A stretch of 21,589 nt of DNA from Sulfurovum sp. (GTDB taxonomy: Bacteria; Campylobacterota; Campylobacteria; Campylobacterales; Sulfurovaceae), in NCBI GenBank assembly GCA_020721385.1, contig DYMW01000009.1, forward strand, positions 3,584-25,172, in the 5' to 3' direction. The notes under the pieces are model-generated. The model saw only the letters and a program-made list of their open reading frames with translations. It ran no database searches and was not told where the DNA came from. A program made the translations under genes and the position numbers. Positions 1 to 8,107 of the stretch are shown here, in pieces. Within the stretch, counting starts at the first letter, position 1, and every line of letters begins with the position of its first letter.

Positions 1-349
1 ACTGATTTACATCTCCCTCATTTAGACTACTTGGGCTGACACTTGTTATTGTTGGAGCTAATACTTTATCGTTAACAAATAATAAACCACTCTTTGTAAT
101 TTTTTTACCACCATCATATAAAACCTCAATTGGTCTATCACCTTTTGGAACATTTGCATTTCCACTACCATTTACATAAGAAGATTGTACTTTTATTTGT
201 GTTGTTGTCTTTGAAATAAAAGTTGTTGTTTCTACTACTCCTGCAATAAACACTTTTGTTACTGAATCTAGATTAGTTCCATTGATATAAATGTACTGAT
301 TTACATCTCCCTCATTTAGACTACTTGGGCTGACACTTGTTATTGTTGG
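1..349. repeat. 55-bp perfect direct repeat inside the IPT-repeat gene
   Basis: Bases 1-55 and 295-349 are identical, and the identity stops at 56 versus 350. The first copy may extend beyond the left edge. The offset is 294 bases, exactly 98 codons, so the repeat encodes the start of successive IPT/TIG domains in the same frame. Identity at the nucleotide level, third positions included, indicates recent duplication or gene conversion between domain units. Confidence 0.95.
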
Positions 350-1057
350 TACAGGAATACTATCTGTTTTGACACTACGATAACTAGAGTAACCTGACCA
401 ACCAGTATCATTTCCTGCCTGAACTTTATAATAATAAGTTGTGTTTGGAGATAAATGTGTACCTGAATCCGTATAGGCTGTTCCATTACTATAATAGATT
501 TGTTGATAACTTCCATTGTAAGATGTTGCTCTATAAAGTTTATAATTTGTTGCTCCACTTACACTGCTCCAACTAATATAAATTTTATTGGTTCCTTGTG
601 CTGTGGCACTGGGTGGGGATGGTGTTAATGGAACAGGTTCTGTATAACTCACCTTAATCGGACCAACCCAAGTCCAACCACCATCAGGACTTTGATACCG
701 TGCATAAAAATATTTTGGATAGTCTGAATAACTAGCTAAGTTATGTGTGGAACTAACAGAAGAGTTTCCAGCATAAACTGTTTTAGTATCCCTATTGGCT
801 CCATAAGATTCATAAGACCCAACTTTAAAGTACATTGTACCAATACTTGAAAAACTACCACTTTGTTTACTTGCTGTTAAGGTTAAATTAGTGCCACTCA
901 ATGAAGCTTGTAATTTTAAGATGGAACTACCTCCCCATTGACTTATACTTGCACCCGATGTCGTATAGCTTTTATCAATTGAGTATCCTGCAAAGAGGAA
1001 TGTTTGCGTTAATATAAAAAGCAATAGGCTTTTTATTAGTATGTTTGTTGTTTTCAT
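1..1057 (-). CDS. Secreted FN3/IPT-repeat surface protein, C-terminus off the left edge
   Basis: Open from an ATG at 1057 to the window edge: 352 codons with no stop. Residues 1-23 are a signal peptide (basic start, hydrophobic core, cleavage near LFA-GYS). Residues about 24-140 form a beta-rich domain I do not recognise. Residues about 143-231 fit a fibronectin type III domain (ISWSSVSGATNYKLYR, then TTYYYKVQA). Residues 235-330 fit an IPT/TIG immunoglobulin-like domain (PTITSVSPSSLNEGD, INGTNLDSVTKVFIAG), and a second copy begins at residue 335 and is cut by the edge. The AAAAGGAC ribosome site lies inside the end of the upstream M23 gene, whose stop is one base away, so this is the last visible cistron of the envelope operon. 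The domain set suggests an extracellular or cell-surface binding protein, possibly an adhesin; the ligand is unknown. Confidence 0.8.
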   Translation of the reverse strand, partial: MKTTNILIKSLLLFILTQTFLFAGYSIDKSYTTSGASISQWGGSSILKLQASLSGTNLTLTASKQSGSFSSIGTMYFKVGSYESYGANRDTKTVYAGNSSVSSTHNLASYSDYPKYFYARYQSPDGGWTWVGPIKVSYTEPVPLTPSPPSATAQGTNKIYISWSSVSGATNYKLYRATSYNGSYQQIYYSNGTAYTDSGTHLSPNTTYYYKVQAGNDTGWSGYSSYRSVKTDSIPVPTITSVSPSSLNEGDVNQYIYINGTNLDSVTKVFIAGVVETTTFISKTTTQIKVQSSYVNGSGNANVPKGDRPIEVLYDGGKKITKSGLLFVNDKVLAPTITSVSPSSLNEGDVNQ

Positions 1058-1058
1058 G

Positions 1059-2195
1059 TTAAAGTCCTTTTACTTTTGAAATTATATAAGCCATTTCAGC
1101 TCTAGTTACATTATGTTCAGGAGGATATGTAAAATTATAAGGCTCATCATCTAGTACACTTGTAAATGGTTCATACCACTTTTTATATACCCCTATTTTT
1201 ATTTTTTGAGGAATTAATGTTTTAACTATAATTTTTGATGCTTCTGCATAATTAATAACTTCATTAGGTTTAAATGTTCTATTCTTATACCCATCAATAA
1301 TATCTTTACTTTTAGCAAAATTAATATAATTTTTATACCAACCATCTATATCTGAAAAATTAAAGCTTTCGGTATTATCTATTTCATCCTGAGTATATTC
1401 TGCTGACAATAATAAAATTTTAGTAAATTCAGCACGAGTAACTGTATCATTCGGATGATACTTTCCATCATCTTGTCCTTTTACAATACCTTTTGCTTTA
1501 AGTTTACAAATACTTTCTCTTTGAAATTCTTCAGCTTTGTAACTATCAGAAAAACACATATTTTTATACTCATAAGGTTTATGCTCATTTAAAAAGCTTA
1601 TTGGCTCAACCATATCACTATAAGCTGCACCAAACTGATTCTTTTCTCCATTCTTTCCTTCTTTAATATCGGTATGATAGTTTAAGTTTTTTGTAATTGT
1701 AAAATGAATATGTATTGGATCTCCAAAAAGCCTCATTTCACCAATTTTTTGTCCTTTATATATATTTTCACCCTCTTCAACCAATGGATAAACATGTCCA
1801 TAAAGTACAATAATTTCAGAATCATCATCTAATTTATATTTAACAAAGACTGCTGACATATTATTTTTTGAATGATAATGTTTAATTATATAGACAACAT
1901 TTCCATTTGATATAGAATAAACTTCATCTCCAATAGTACTGGCTACAATATCTACTGCTCCATGTTTTTTATGTTCGTTTGGTGAAGGAAAAGTATACTT
2001 GCATGATAAATAATCATAAAATGAACTACTTCTCAAAATATCTTTGTTTAAAGGCTTACTCCAACTAGAATTCCAATTAATATCATATCTACCACCTTCA
2101 TTATTAGTTTGATTACACTGTGTAATTAATACATCTGAAAATGCTACACTAGTTAAAAACACTATTGAAATTAGTACTCTAATAAAACTTTTCAT
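1059..2195 (-). CDS. Secreted M23 peptidase with C-terminal SLH domains
   Basis: 378 residues. Residues 1-20 are a signal peptide ending SVAFS. Residues about 75-170 are a peptidase M23 (LytM/lysostaphin-type) domain. The zinc ligands H78 and D82 (HGAVD) and H164 are present, as are the catalytic-type histidines H134 (LYGH) and H162 (HIH), so the enzyme looks active. M23 enzymes cut peptidoglycan cross-links, so it should act in the periplasm or at the cell surface. Residues about 225-265, 278-326 and 335-378 fit three SLH (S-layer homology) domains, with RAE-type motifs such as VTRAEF and VTRAEMA; the third is the least regular. The ATG shares an ATGA overlap with the stop of the upstream SLH gene, with GGAGG just before it, which implies translational coupling. 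Likely role: remodelling or anchoring at the wall for the operon's surface proteins. Confidence 0.88.
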   Translation of the reverse strand: MKSFIRVLISIVFLTSVAFSDVLITQCNQTNNEGGRYDINWNSSWSKPLNKDILRSSSFYDYLSCKYTFPSPNEHKKHGAVDIVASTIGDEVYSISNGNVVYIIKHYHSKNNMSAVFVKYKLDDDSEIIVLYGHVYPLVEEGENIYKGQKIGEMRLFGDPIHIHFTITKNLNYHTDIKEGKNGEKNQFGAAYSDMVEPISFLNEHKPYEYKNMCFSDSYKAEEFQRESICKLKAKGIVKGQDDGKYHPNDTVTRAEFTKILLLSAEYTQDEIDNTESFNFSDIDGWYKNYINFAKSKDIIDGYKNRTFKPNEVINYAEASKIIVKTLIPQKIKIGVYKKWYEPFTSVLDDEPYNFTYPPEHNVTRAEMAYIISKVKGL

Positions 2196-4681
2196 CCTCC
2201 ACTCCTAAACATATCTTTATCAAGCTTCTCATACAAATAATAAACAAACTTACTCATCTCAGCTCTATTCACCTGTTTATCAGGCTTAAAGCTACCATCA
2301 TCATAGCCACCAATAATTCCATTTTCATAACAAGCCATAATCCACCTATAGTGTTGATGTGTTGAACTTAAATCAGAAAAAGGATTATTTTTATAATCAG
2401 CAACTGCCTTCACTTCTAAGTGTAAGGCATTGACAATCATATGAGCCATCTCCCCTCTGCTTAAGTTACCTGATGGATTAAACTCACCTATCTTCCAAAA
2501 TGAGATAGAATTTTCCCTATCTTTAGGATTTTTAACATTTAAATTGTTTAACAGTGGAATAGCACTAGAAAAATAGAGAGCATGAAAAAACCATCCATTA
2601 CTACTATTTTTTACAGAGTAGTCATTATATGGAATAGTATATACATCTAAAACCTTAATTTCATCACCATCATTTGTCTTTTTCATGACGGTTCTATAAA
2701 CCATTGTCAAAGCTTCTACTACATTAACAAGCTTAGCAGGTTTAAAAGTCTTATCATCGTAACCAGTAACTATCTTTTTATCTTTTAGCTCTTTGACATA
2801 AGGTGAATACCATTTATCTGAAGGAACATCTCTAAAAATATTGAAAATTGAAACCGTAGCTCTATCTTCATAATCTAAAAGTTTTGCAACAAGTTCTGTA
2901 GAACCCTCTTTTTTAGGATTTAAATATAGTTTCCAATTAAGTGTTGCAATATTTGTATCTTGAACCAAAAGACTTAATTCTGTACATGAATTTATCATAC
3001 CTGATGTATTGTCTGAATAGTTAGCAAAAACAGGTGTCCACCTACTTACCAATTGACTTGTAAAATCATCATTTAAAGTATAATTGAACTTCTTTTTATT
3101 GCGTATCTCAATATTTTTAATTGTAACATCAGAATCTTTTACAACAACTATCTTGGTATCGACTATGATGCTATTTTTACCTTTTATAGTAATAATTGGT
3201 GTAATATGATAAGTACCACCTTTCGATACATCAAATGAAGAATTGATATGAAAAGTAGGAATGTAATCTTTACTATTTCTAACCAACCATAGCACTTTAA
3301 AATCATTTGTAGAGACATCATTCTCTTTTACCTTTGCAGACAAACTTATGCTCAATGGTGCTTTAGGCAAATAACATTTTGAATTTATAAAATTAGTTGT
3401 AATATCTATATCATACTTTGATTCCAATACAACATTAGTAAATCTTTTCTGTAAATTTTCATCCAAAGACTGTGAGACTTTTTTAACCTCATCTCTATCA
3501 AGATATTTTTCAAAAAACATAAAAAATATACCACCATTCAGTGCCTCTACCCAACCTCTATCACTAGCTATATTATTCATATTTTTAAAAAACATAGAAA
3601 AGAGAAATATAGTTATTTTATCTTGTTGATATTGTTTATAGCTATCTTGGCTTTCATATTGATAAGTTCTTGTGAATGCCTCATTTAAAGCTTTTTTAGA
3701 TAATGGGCTTGTTTCAAAACTTGACCATAATAAAGTAGTTAATAAAATATGTTCTTTTAAAAGTTTGGGAGCATCATAGAACTCATGCTTTAATTCATCA
3801 ATCCCAAATGCTGCAATCACACCAATGCCCGTAGAGTTAAAAAGTAAAGAGGTGAGCTTTCCAACACCATAATCTAAAATAAAATCAGCACCCAAATCAA
3901 CAATTTTTACTTCTCCTTGATTATGCATTGCTTTAATTATAGATATACCCCGATTAATCATCCCATTATTTCGACTTATAATTTCATTTGATATTTCAGA
4001 TAACACTTCAGTCAAAGCACTATCTTCTTTACTGTTCATCTCTTGTAAAAGCTCTATCTTATCAAGCAATATACCTGCCTCTAAAGAGTTACTGATGAAA
4101 AATTGCATGATATCATGATTTATAGAGAGTGTTACTTGTGCTATTTTTATATCTTTTTCTAATGTTTTTAATCCAGTAGATAAAGTATTAAGTCTGTTTT
4201 TTACATTTTTAAAAGTAGCATGTTTTTCCCATCCTAAATAGTGTTTTCGTATTGCACTATAAAGATTATTGTTATTTGACTCTTCTATGAAATCTAATGT
4301 AGTATCAAAAGTACCTCTTATCATATCGCCATTATTAAAAGTACTATCTCCTATTTCCTCTATTTTATTAAAAATTTCTAACGATGAATTATAGTTCTCT
4401 TTCACACTAGAGTTTTCTATTAATTTATATACTATTTGTTTATAAAATTTTTTTCTAATACTTTTTGATTTAATATCTACTTTTGCTGTGACACCAGAAG
4501 CATCATGGTTTGTTTTATTCAATAACTGTTTCACATAATATAACTTTGTACCATTATCTGAATGAATATATTCATAAGAAAGATTTAGATTATCTAGCTT
4601 ATTCATATCTTCTTGATAATCGGCAAATACAAAACTTTGATATAATAAAAAAAATCCTAGTATATGGACTATCCATCTCAT
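2192..4681 (-). CDS. Large exported protein with three C-terminal SLH domains
   Basis: 829 residues. Residues 1-20 are a signal peptide (FFLLYQSFVFA-DYQ). Residues about 25-430 are mostly helical and match no family I recognise. Residues about 435-610 are beta-rich and end in a segment resembling a bacterial Ig-like domain (WTPVFANYSDN, then NIATLNWKLYLNPKKEGSTE). SLH domains lie at about 616-668 (FRDVPSDKWYSPYV, VTGYDDKTFKP), 695-756 (FNPSGNLSRGEMA) and 766-820 (GGYDDGSFKPDKQVNRAEMSKF). The start ATG at 4681 forms an ATGA overlap with the stop of the 35-codon ORF upstream, and the end forms another with the M23 gene. SLH domains bind cell-wall polymers in other bacteria, so a wall-anchored envelope protein is likely. 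The gene is visibly more AT-rich than the housekeeping genes further right. Confidence 0.85.
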   Translation of the reverse strand: MRWIVHILGFFLLYQSFVFADYQEDMNKLDNLNLSYEYIHSDNGTKLYYVKQLLNKTNHDASGVTAKVDIKSKSIRKKFYKQIVYKLIENSSVKENYNSSLEIFNKIEEIGDSTFNNGDMIRGTFDTTLDFIEESNNNNLYSAIRKHYLGWEKHATFKNVKNRLNTLSTGLKTLEKDIKIAQVTLSINHDIMQFFISNSLEAGILLDKIELLQEMNSKEDSALTEVLSEISNEIISRNNGMINRGISIIKAMHNQGEVKIVDLGADFILDYGVGKLTSLLFNSTGIGVIAAFGIDELKHEFYDAPKLLKEHILLTTLLWSSFETSPLSKKALNEAFTRTYQYESQDSYKQYQQDKITIFLFSMFFKNMNNIASDRGWVEALNGGIFFMFFEKYLDRDEVKKVSQSLDENLQKRFTNVVLESKYDIDITTNFINSKCYLPKAPLSISLSAKVKENDVSTNDFKVLWLVRNSKDYIPTFHINSSFDVSKGGTYHITPIITIKGKNSIIVDTKIVVVKDSDVTIKNIEIRNKKKFNYTLNDDFTSQLVSRWTPVFANYSDNTSGMINSCTELSLLVQDTNIATLNWKLYLNPKKEGSTELVAKLLDYEDRATVSIFNIFRDVPSDKWYSPYVKELKDKKIVTGYDDKTFKPAKLVNVVEALTMVYRTVMKKTNDGDEIKVLDVYTIPYNDYSVKNSSNGWFFHALYFSSAIPLLNNLNVKNPKDRENSISFWKIGEFNPSGNLSRGEMAHMIVNALHLEVKAVADYKNNPFSDLSSTHQHYRWIMACYENGIIGGYDDGSFKPDKQVNRAEMSKFVYYLYEKLDKDMFRSGG

Positions 4682-4785
4682 CTCCCACCCCCATCAACTT
4701 CAACATCCACAAACTCCAAAATATCCCCATGAAGCACAACCCCTATACCAATATCAGCCCAAATCAATTTTCCCAACTTCATCAT
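4678..4785 (-). CDS. Possible 35-residue protein tiled between two operon genes
   Basis: The reading frame starts ATG ATG at 4785 and stops at a TGA at 4680-4678, giving 35 residues (begins MMKLGKLIWADIG, ends VDGGGR). The first ATG directly abuts the TAG of the upstream gene, and the TGA overlaps the ATG of the downstream SLH gene as ATGA. A GAAAGG ribosome-binding sequence lies about 6 bases before the ATG. Without it there would be a 104-base gap in an otherwise gapless operon. No family is recognised; it has no clear signal peptide and only a modest hydrophobic stretch. It may be a real small protein or merely a translational relay that carries ribosomes to the SLH gene. Confidence 0.5.
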   Translation of the reverse strand: MMKLGKLIWADIGIGVVLHGDILEFVDVEVDGGGR

Positions 4786-5970
4786 CTACCTTTCATTCTC
4801 ACAATTAAAACTATCAACACTCCCAAAATCAACAGTACCATCACCATCAAAAACCTGTTCATCGCTAAGCCCTACCAATTGACCCTCTTTATAAACCTTA
4901 ACTACAAACAAACTACCATCAACATAATTTGAATTGAGTTTTAGTAAAGCATTGGTACTGTTACCATCTATTACTCCATAAATAGCATTCGTCCCTGTAG
5001 AAGTTGTATTTACATTGCTATTCGTTGTCGCTGTTACCACTAATCCATTAAAGAGCTTCGAGACATCATTTAAAGCATTGTCTTTAGCTGTTATAAAATT
5101 AGGATAAGTATCAATTGGGTCAACACAAGGATTTTCTCCTCCTTGTTCATCAAATGCTATAGTAACCACAGTAACTGGATTTATAGTATCCACTACTGTA
5201 GTATCAGAAACAGCAACCAATGAACCATTAGCATCATAAATACCTATAACCAATTCATGACCTCTATAACTCTCTTGAATCTGCATAATAGGTAGACTAT
5301 TACCATTTACATGAACAACAATACCTATATGATTGGCTTGATCATTGGGACTCTCGGAGTAATCAGTAAAAAGCTTTATTGTATAACCGTTATAAGTTGT
5401 CTCAATAATCTCACCCTTATTATTAATCGTCTGATAATCAAAACCTATTGGAAGCGTTAATCCCCGTTTAGAAACAAATGCTGTTCCCATCTCTCCTTTT
5501 ACCCAATACCCGACACCCAACTCTAATCCATCTAAGTTAGAATAAGCTTCAAAAGCTCCTGTATATCGAGTTTGTCCATCTTGATTTTGCATTTCACTGA
5601 AGTTTGTCATGTTAATGTCAGCTCTAGAAATGTTTTCACAAGAACCCAAAAGATTCCAACCCGTTCTACGCAAAGAAACGGTCAATCTATTTTTTGCATG
5701 ACCACTCTCAAAACTGTCTCCTGCCGTTCCCTTAACCCAATAAGCATATCCTGCTTCTAATGTTTCTAAATTAGAATACGCTGCAAAGGCTCCTGTATAA
5801 ATGGTTTGTCCATCTTGGCTTTGAATTTCATCTATACCTGTCATATTAATGTCAGTACGGTTCATACCCTGACACACACCAATCAAATTCCATCCATCTC
5901 GTTTTAATTCTGTCGCTTGACTTAACAGTGTTACCAATAGCCATAGAACAACAATCCATCTGCTTTTCAT
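4786..5970 (-). CDS. Exported protein with two GWNLxG repeats, first gene of the envelope operon
   Basis: 394 residues. Residues 1-19 are a signal peptide (MKSRWIVVLWLLVTLLSQA). Two repeats of 78 residues follow, starting at about 22 and 100: each has GWNL(I/L)G, a cysteine (C33, C111), INMT, QDGQT.YTGAF.AYSNL and GY.YWVKG. Residues about 175-394 form a beta-rich region of unknown family with glycine/aspartate turns and two cysteines near the end. The ATG at 5970 has a strong purine ribosome site (AAGGGGGAG). The TAG stop touches the ATG of the 35-codon ORF. I do not know the function; the repeats resemble small beta modules of surface or periplasmic proteins. Co-transcription with SLH, M23 and IPT/FN3 proteins argues for an envelope role. 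Confidence 0.8.
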   Translation of the reverse strand: MKSRWIVVLWLLVTLLSQATELKRDGWNLIGVCQGMNRTDINMTGIDEIQSQDGQTIYTGAFAAYSNLETLEAGYAYWVKGTAGDSFESGHAKNRLTVSLRRTGWNLLGSCENISRADINMTNFSEMQNQDGQTRYTGAFEAYSNLDGLELGVGYWVKGEMGTAFVSKRGLTLPIGFDYQTINNKGEIIETTYNGYTIKLFTDYSESPNDQANHIGIVVHVNGNSLPIMQIQESYRGHELVIGIYDANGSLVAVSDTTVVDTINPVTVVTIAFDEQGGENPCVDPIDTYPNFITAKDNALNDVSKLFNGLVVTATTNSNVNTTSTGTNAIYGVIDGNSTNALLKLNSNYVDGSLFVVKVYKEGQLVGLSDEQVFDGDGTVDFGSVDSFNCENER

Positions 5971-6218
5971 CTTCTCCCCCTTAAAAATTAAACTTAACTA
6001 TAACTTTAATTAAAGCACAACCACTCTTAATCAAAGGTAAAAATAATAACTAAAATATAAAAATAATACTTTATTGTAAGTAATTCAATCAAATGATAAA
6101 TATATAAGAAATATATAAGAAATATTGTGAAAAATGAACTTTTTACAGTAAAAATTGTATAATTAAATTTTAAATTTATCGTAAAATAAAATATAATTCA
6201 CCAATCAGGAAATATAGA
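5971..6218. promoter_or_regulatory. AT-rich divergent intergenic region with promoters for both sides
   Basis: It separates the minus-strand envelope operon from the plus-strand 626-residue gene. For the plus strand, TATAAT boxes lie at 6158-6163 (preceded by TTG) and 6192-6197; the first gives a leader of about 50 bases, the second one too short to be likely. For the minus strand, a weak TATAGT lies at 5997-6002. An 11-bp tandem repeat lies at 6100-6121. No clear -35 boxes are seen, as is usual for sigma-70 promoters in Campylobacterota. Confidence 0.5.
6100..6121. repeat. 11-bp tandem direct repeat in the divergent promoter region
   Basis: ATATATAAGAA occurs twice back to back (6100-6110 and 6111-6121), and the next bases begin the unit again (ATATT). 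One helical turn of spacing would place both copies on the same face of the DNA. It lies about 37 bases upstream of the plus-strand TATAAT at 6158. It may be an operator, or simply AT-rich low-complexity sequence. Confidence 0.6.
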
Positions 6219-8099
6219 ATGAAATATACCCCTTTTCAAGAAAAAATAGCCTACTTATTTCAACAGCTCAAAATTTCTCAGGAAGAGTTTATAAAACTTT
6301 TTTGGAATGGGGAGTCCAAGACACTCATCAGCCGACGCAAGACCGTGACCTCTTGGTTGGATACCAATAAACAGATTAAACAGCCCAAAGGATTTTATTT
6401 TCATGACTATCCTATCGCCAAATGGAGTGACAGAGGTAAACCTTTTTTTACCAAAGAGGCGTTTTTATATGACTCTATAGAAGCGTTTAAACAACGTGTT
6501 GAAAAATATCTTATTTTCAAGACCCTGCAACCCAATGAGGTTTTTAACCACAAATATATCTATTACTTTGATTTAGATTTAAAAAAAATAACCTTTTTTG
6601 AGATTGCAATACAAAATAAAATAGTTACAGGATATACAATACAACTGATTTCCCATGAGTTAACGGTCGAACCCTACTTTGGTAGCATTACCTTTACAGG
6701 AGAGCAGTACCATATCTCCGTCAAAAACAGTTTTGAGATACTCACCTTCTACTTTACGCAAAATCGAGGCTACAGCAAAGACAGCTCACTCTACGGTATC
6801 CGTCTAGGACTCTCTTACAGCAAAGGGTTACCAATATCGGCAAAATGTATTTTGACCACCAAGCAACTCTTGCAAGAGGAAGAGAATCATCTTTATCTTG
6901 ATATTAATGAGAGTGAATATCTTATGATTGATGAACTCTCTAACAATATCTATACCCAACCCAAACAGAACCATATTCAATCCTTTGTCAATAAAATTAA
7001 TACGCTTTCCAAATATACACAAAAATCTCAATCCCTACTTAATCATCAAATGCAAAAAGATATCTATCTCAATATTTTCCATAAAACTTTCCGTTCTTTT
7101 AATGAAATCTCAAAAAAAGTCCTTAATGGTGGAAACTATTTTATTTCAAGTCGTAGAAATGCAACCCAAATTTTTTTAAAAAATAGTGCGTTAGATACAA
7201 TGTCTCAATGTACCATTGTTTATCCTCTTTTTAAAAATGACTCAACACTTTTTGACGAACACAACAGTGAGGCTAAAGCATCTTTGGCTCTAAATATACA
7301 TCTTGCTCAAAGTGGATTAAAAATTTATCGCATCATTGTGGTTGACGCCAACTATACACCTTCATTTTATTTTAAATCTGTTATAGAATCATTGATAGAA
7401 AATGGCATTGAAATATCTATTGCGATTAAAGAAGAGATTGAACATCTCGTAAGTAGTTATGATTTTGTATTCAATACCAATCATGATGTTGCCATCTACC
7501 GAAATGTCAAAAACCCACTCTGCTACTTCAAAGTCACCAAAAACAAAATGAAAATCCAAGAGTTATTAGACGATTGTAAAATTATTCGTGAAAAGAGCTA
7601 CAACTTTACAGACTTTTTAACACAGCCATATCAGCAATATAAAGAGTCTCTTGAACTGTTGCTTGGTACTTGGCATCTCTATTTTTATGGAACACATCCT
7701 AAATTTTGGCACAATATTTTTAAAATCAATCAAAATAGAGAAGTTGAAAAATGGTTTGAAAATAAGTTAATATCAAAAGGAATGATTGAACTTTGTTGTC
7801 CCAACCAATACTATATACAAATTACCAATCATGAATCTGTTGATTTATCTTTGATGATACTCAATAAAAATGATATACATAAACCTCTCTTTACTGTCAG
7901 TATTATCGACAATGAATGGGCAAAACACTCTAAAAAAATGACCTCTATCGGACTCTTTTCACGCGTAGAACTTACCGATGAAGAGGTGATTCAAACTTTA
8001 GGAGAAAACCCTTTAGAAACATGTCTGAAAGAGACCCCTGAACTTGAAGATAGGGTAGCTAAACTGTGTCGTCAAATGGAATTAACAAAATTTAAATAG
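6219..8099 (+). CDS. 626-residue cytoplasmic protein of unknown function, possible regulator
   Basis: No signal peptide or membrane segment. Residues about 5-50 could form a helix-turn-helix (ISQEEFIKLFW, then SRRKTVTSWL). Residues about 112-215 and 485-585 look alike: each is a chain of beta strands with a central YHIS/YYIQIT...N..S strand and a late GIRLGLSYS or SIGLFSRVEL strand, suggesting an internal duplication of a beta domain. Between them, residues about 327-470 have alternating strands and helices (IYRIIVVDAN, FKSVIESLIENGIEISIAI, CYFKVTKN). This recalls PLD-like folds, but there is no HKD motif. AGGA at 6207-6210 sets the ATG. The gene is divergent from the envelope operon and ends 8 bases from convergent ackA. 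A DNA-binding regulator with ligand-sensing domains is a weak inference. Confidence 0.75.
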   Translation: MKYTPFQEKIAYLFQQLKISQEEFIKLFWNGESKTLISRRKTVTSWLDTNKQIKQPKGFYFHDYPIAKWSDRGKPFFTKEAFLYDSIEAFKQRVEKYLIFKTLQPNEVFNHKYIYYFDLDLKKITFFEIAIQNKIVTGYTIQLISHELTVEPYFGSITFTGEQYHISVKNSFEILTFYFTQNRGYSKDSSLYGIRLGLSYSKGLPISAKCILTTKQLLQEEENHLYLDINESEYLMIDELSNNIYTQPKQNHIQSFVNKINTLSKYTQKSQSLLNHQMQKDIYLNIFHKTFRSFNEISKKVLNGGNYFISSRRNATQIFLKNSALDTMSQCTIVYPLFKNDSTLFDEHNSEAKASLALNIHLAQSGLKIYRIIVVDANYTPSFYFKSVIESLIENGIEISIAIKEEIEHLVSSYDFVFNTNHDVAIYRNVKNPLCYFKVTKNKMKIQELLDDCKIIREKSYNFTDFLTQPYQQYKESLELLLGTWHLYFYGTHPKFWHNIFKINQNREVEKWFENKLISKGMIELCCPNQYYIQITNHESVDLSLMILNKNDIHKPLFTVSIIDNEWAKHSKKMTSIGLFSRVELTDEEVIQTLGENPLETCLKETPELEDRVAKLCRQMELTKFK

Positions 8100-8107
8100 C
8101 CATTTAA

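Noticed and set aside
1..349. The 55-bp repeat as a transposon end or CRISPR unit
   Set aside because: The copies are in frame 98 codons apart within one coding sequence and encode the start of an IPT domain; there are no target duplications or multiple short spacers.
340..558. 72-residue minus-strand ORF near the left end
   Set aside because: It lies in another frame of the FN3/IPT gene, which has a signal peptide and recognisable domains.
4510..4932. 140-residue plus-strand ORF across the small-ORF junction
   Set aside because: It overlaps three coupled minus-strand frames, lacks a ribosome site, and its composition is that of a low-complexity antisense frame (Ile/Asn/Thr-rich).
6192..6197. 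Second TATAAT as the main promoter of the 626-residue gene
   Set aside because: It would leave a leader of about 15 bases that barely holds the ribosome site; the TATAAT at 6158 is better placed.
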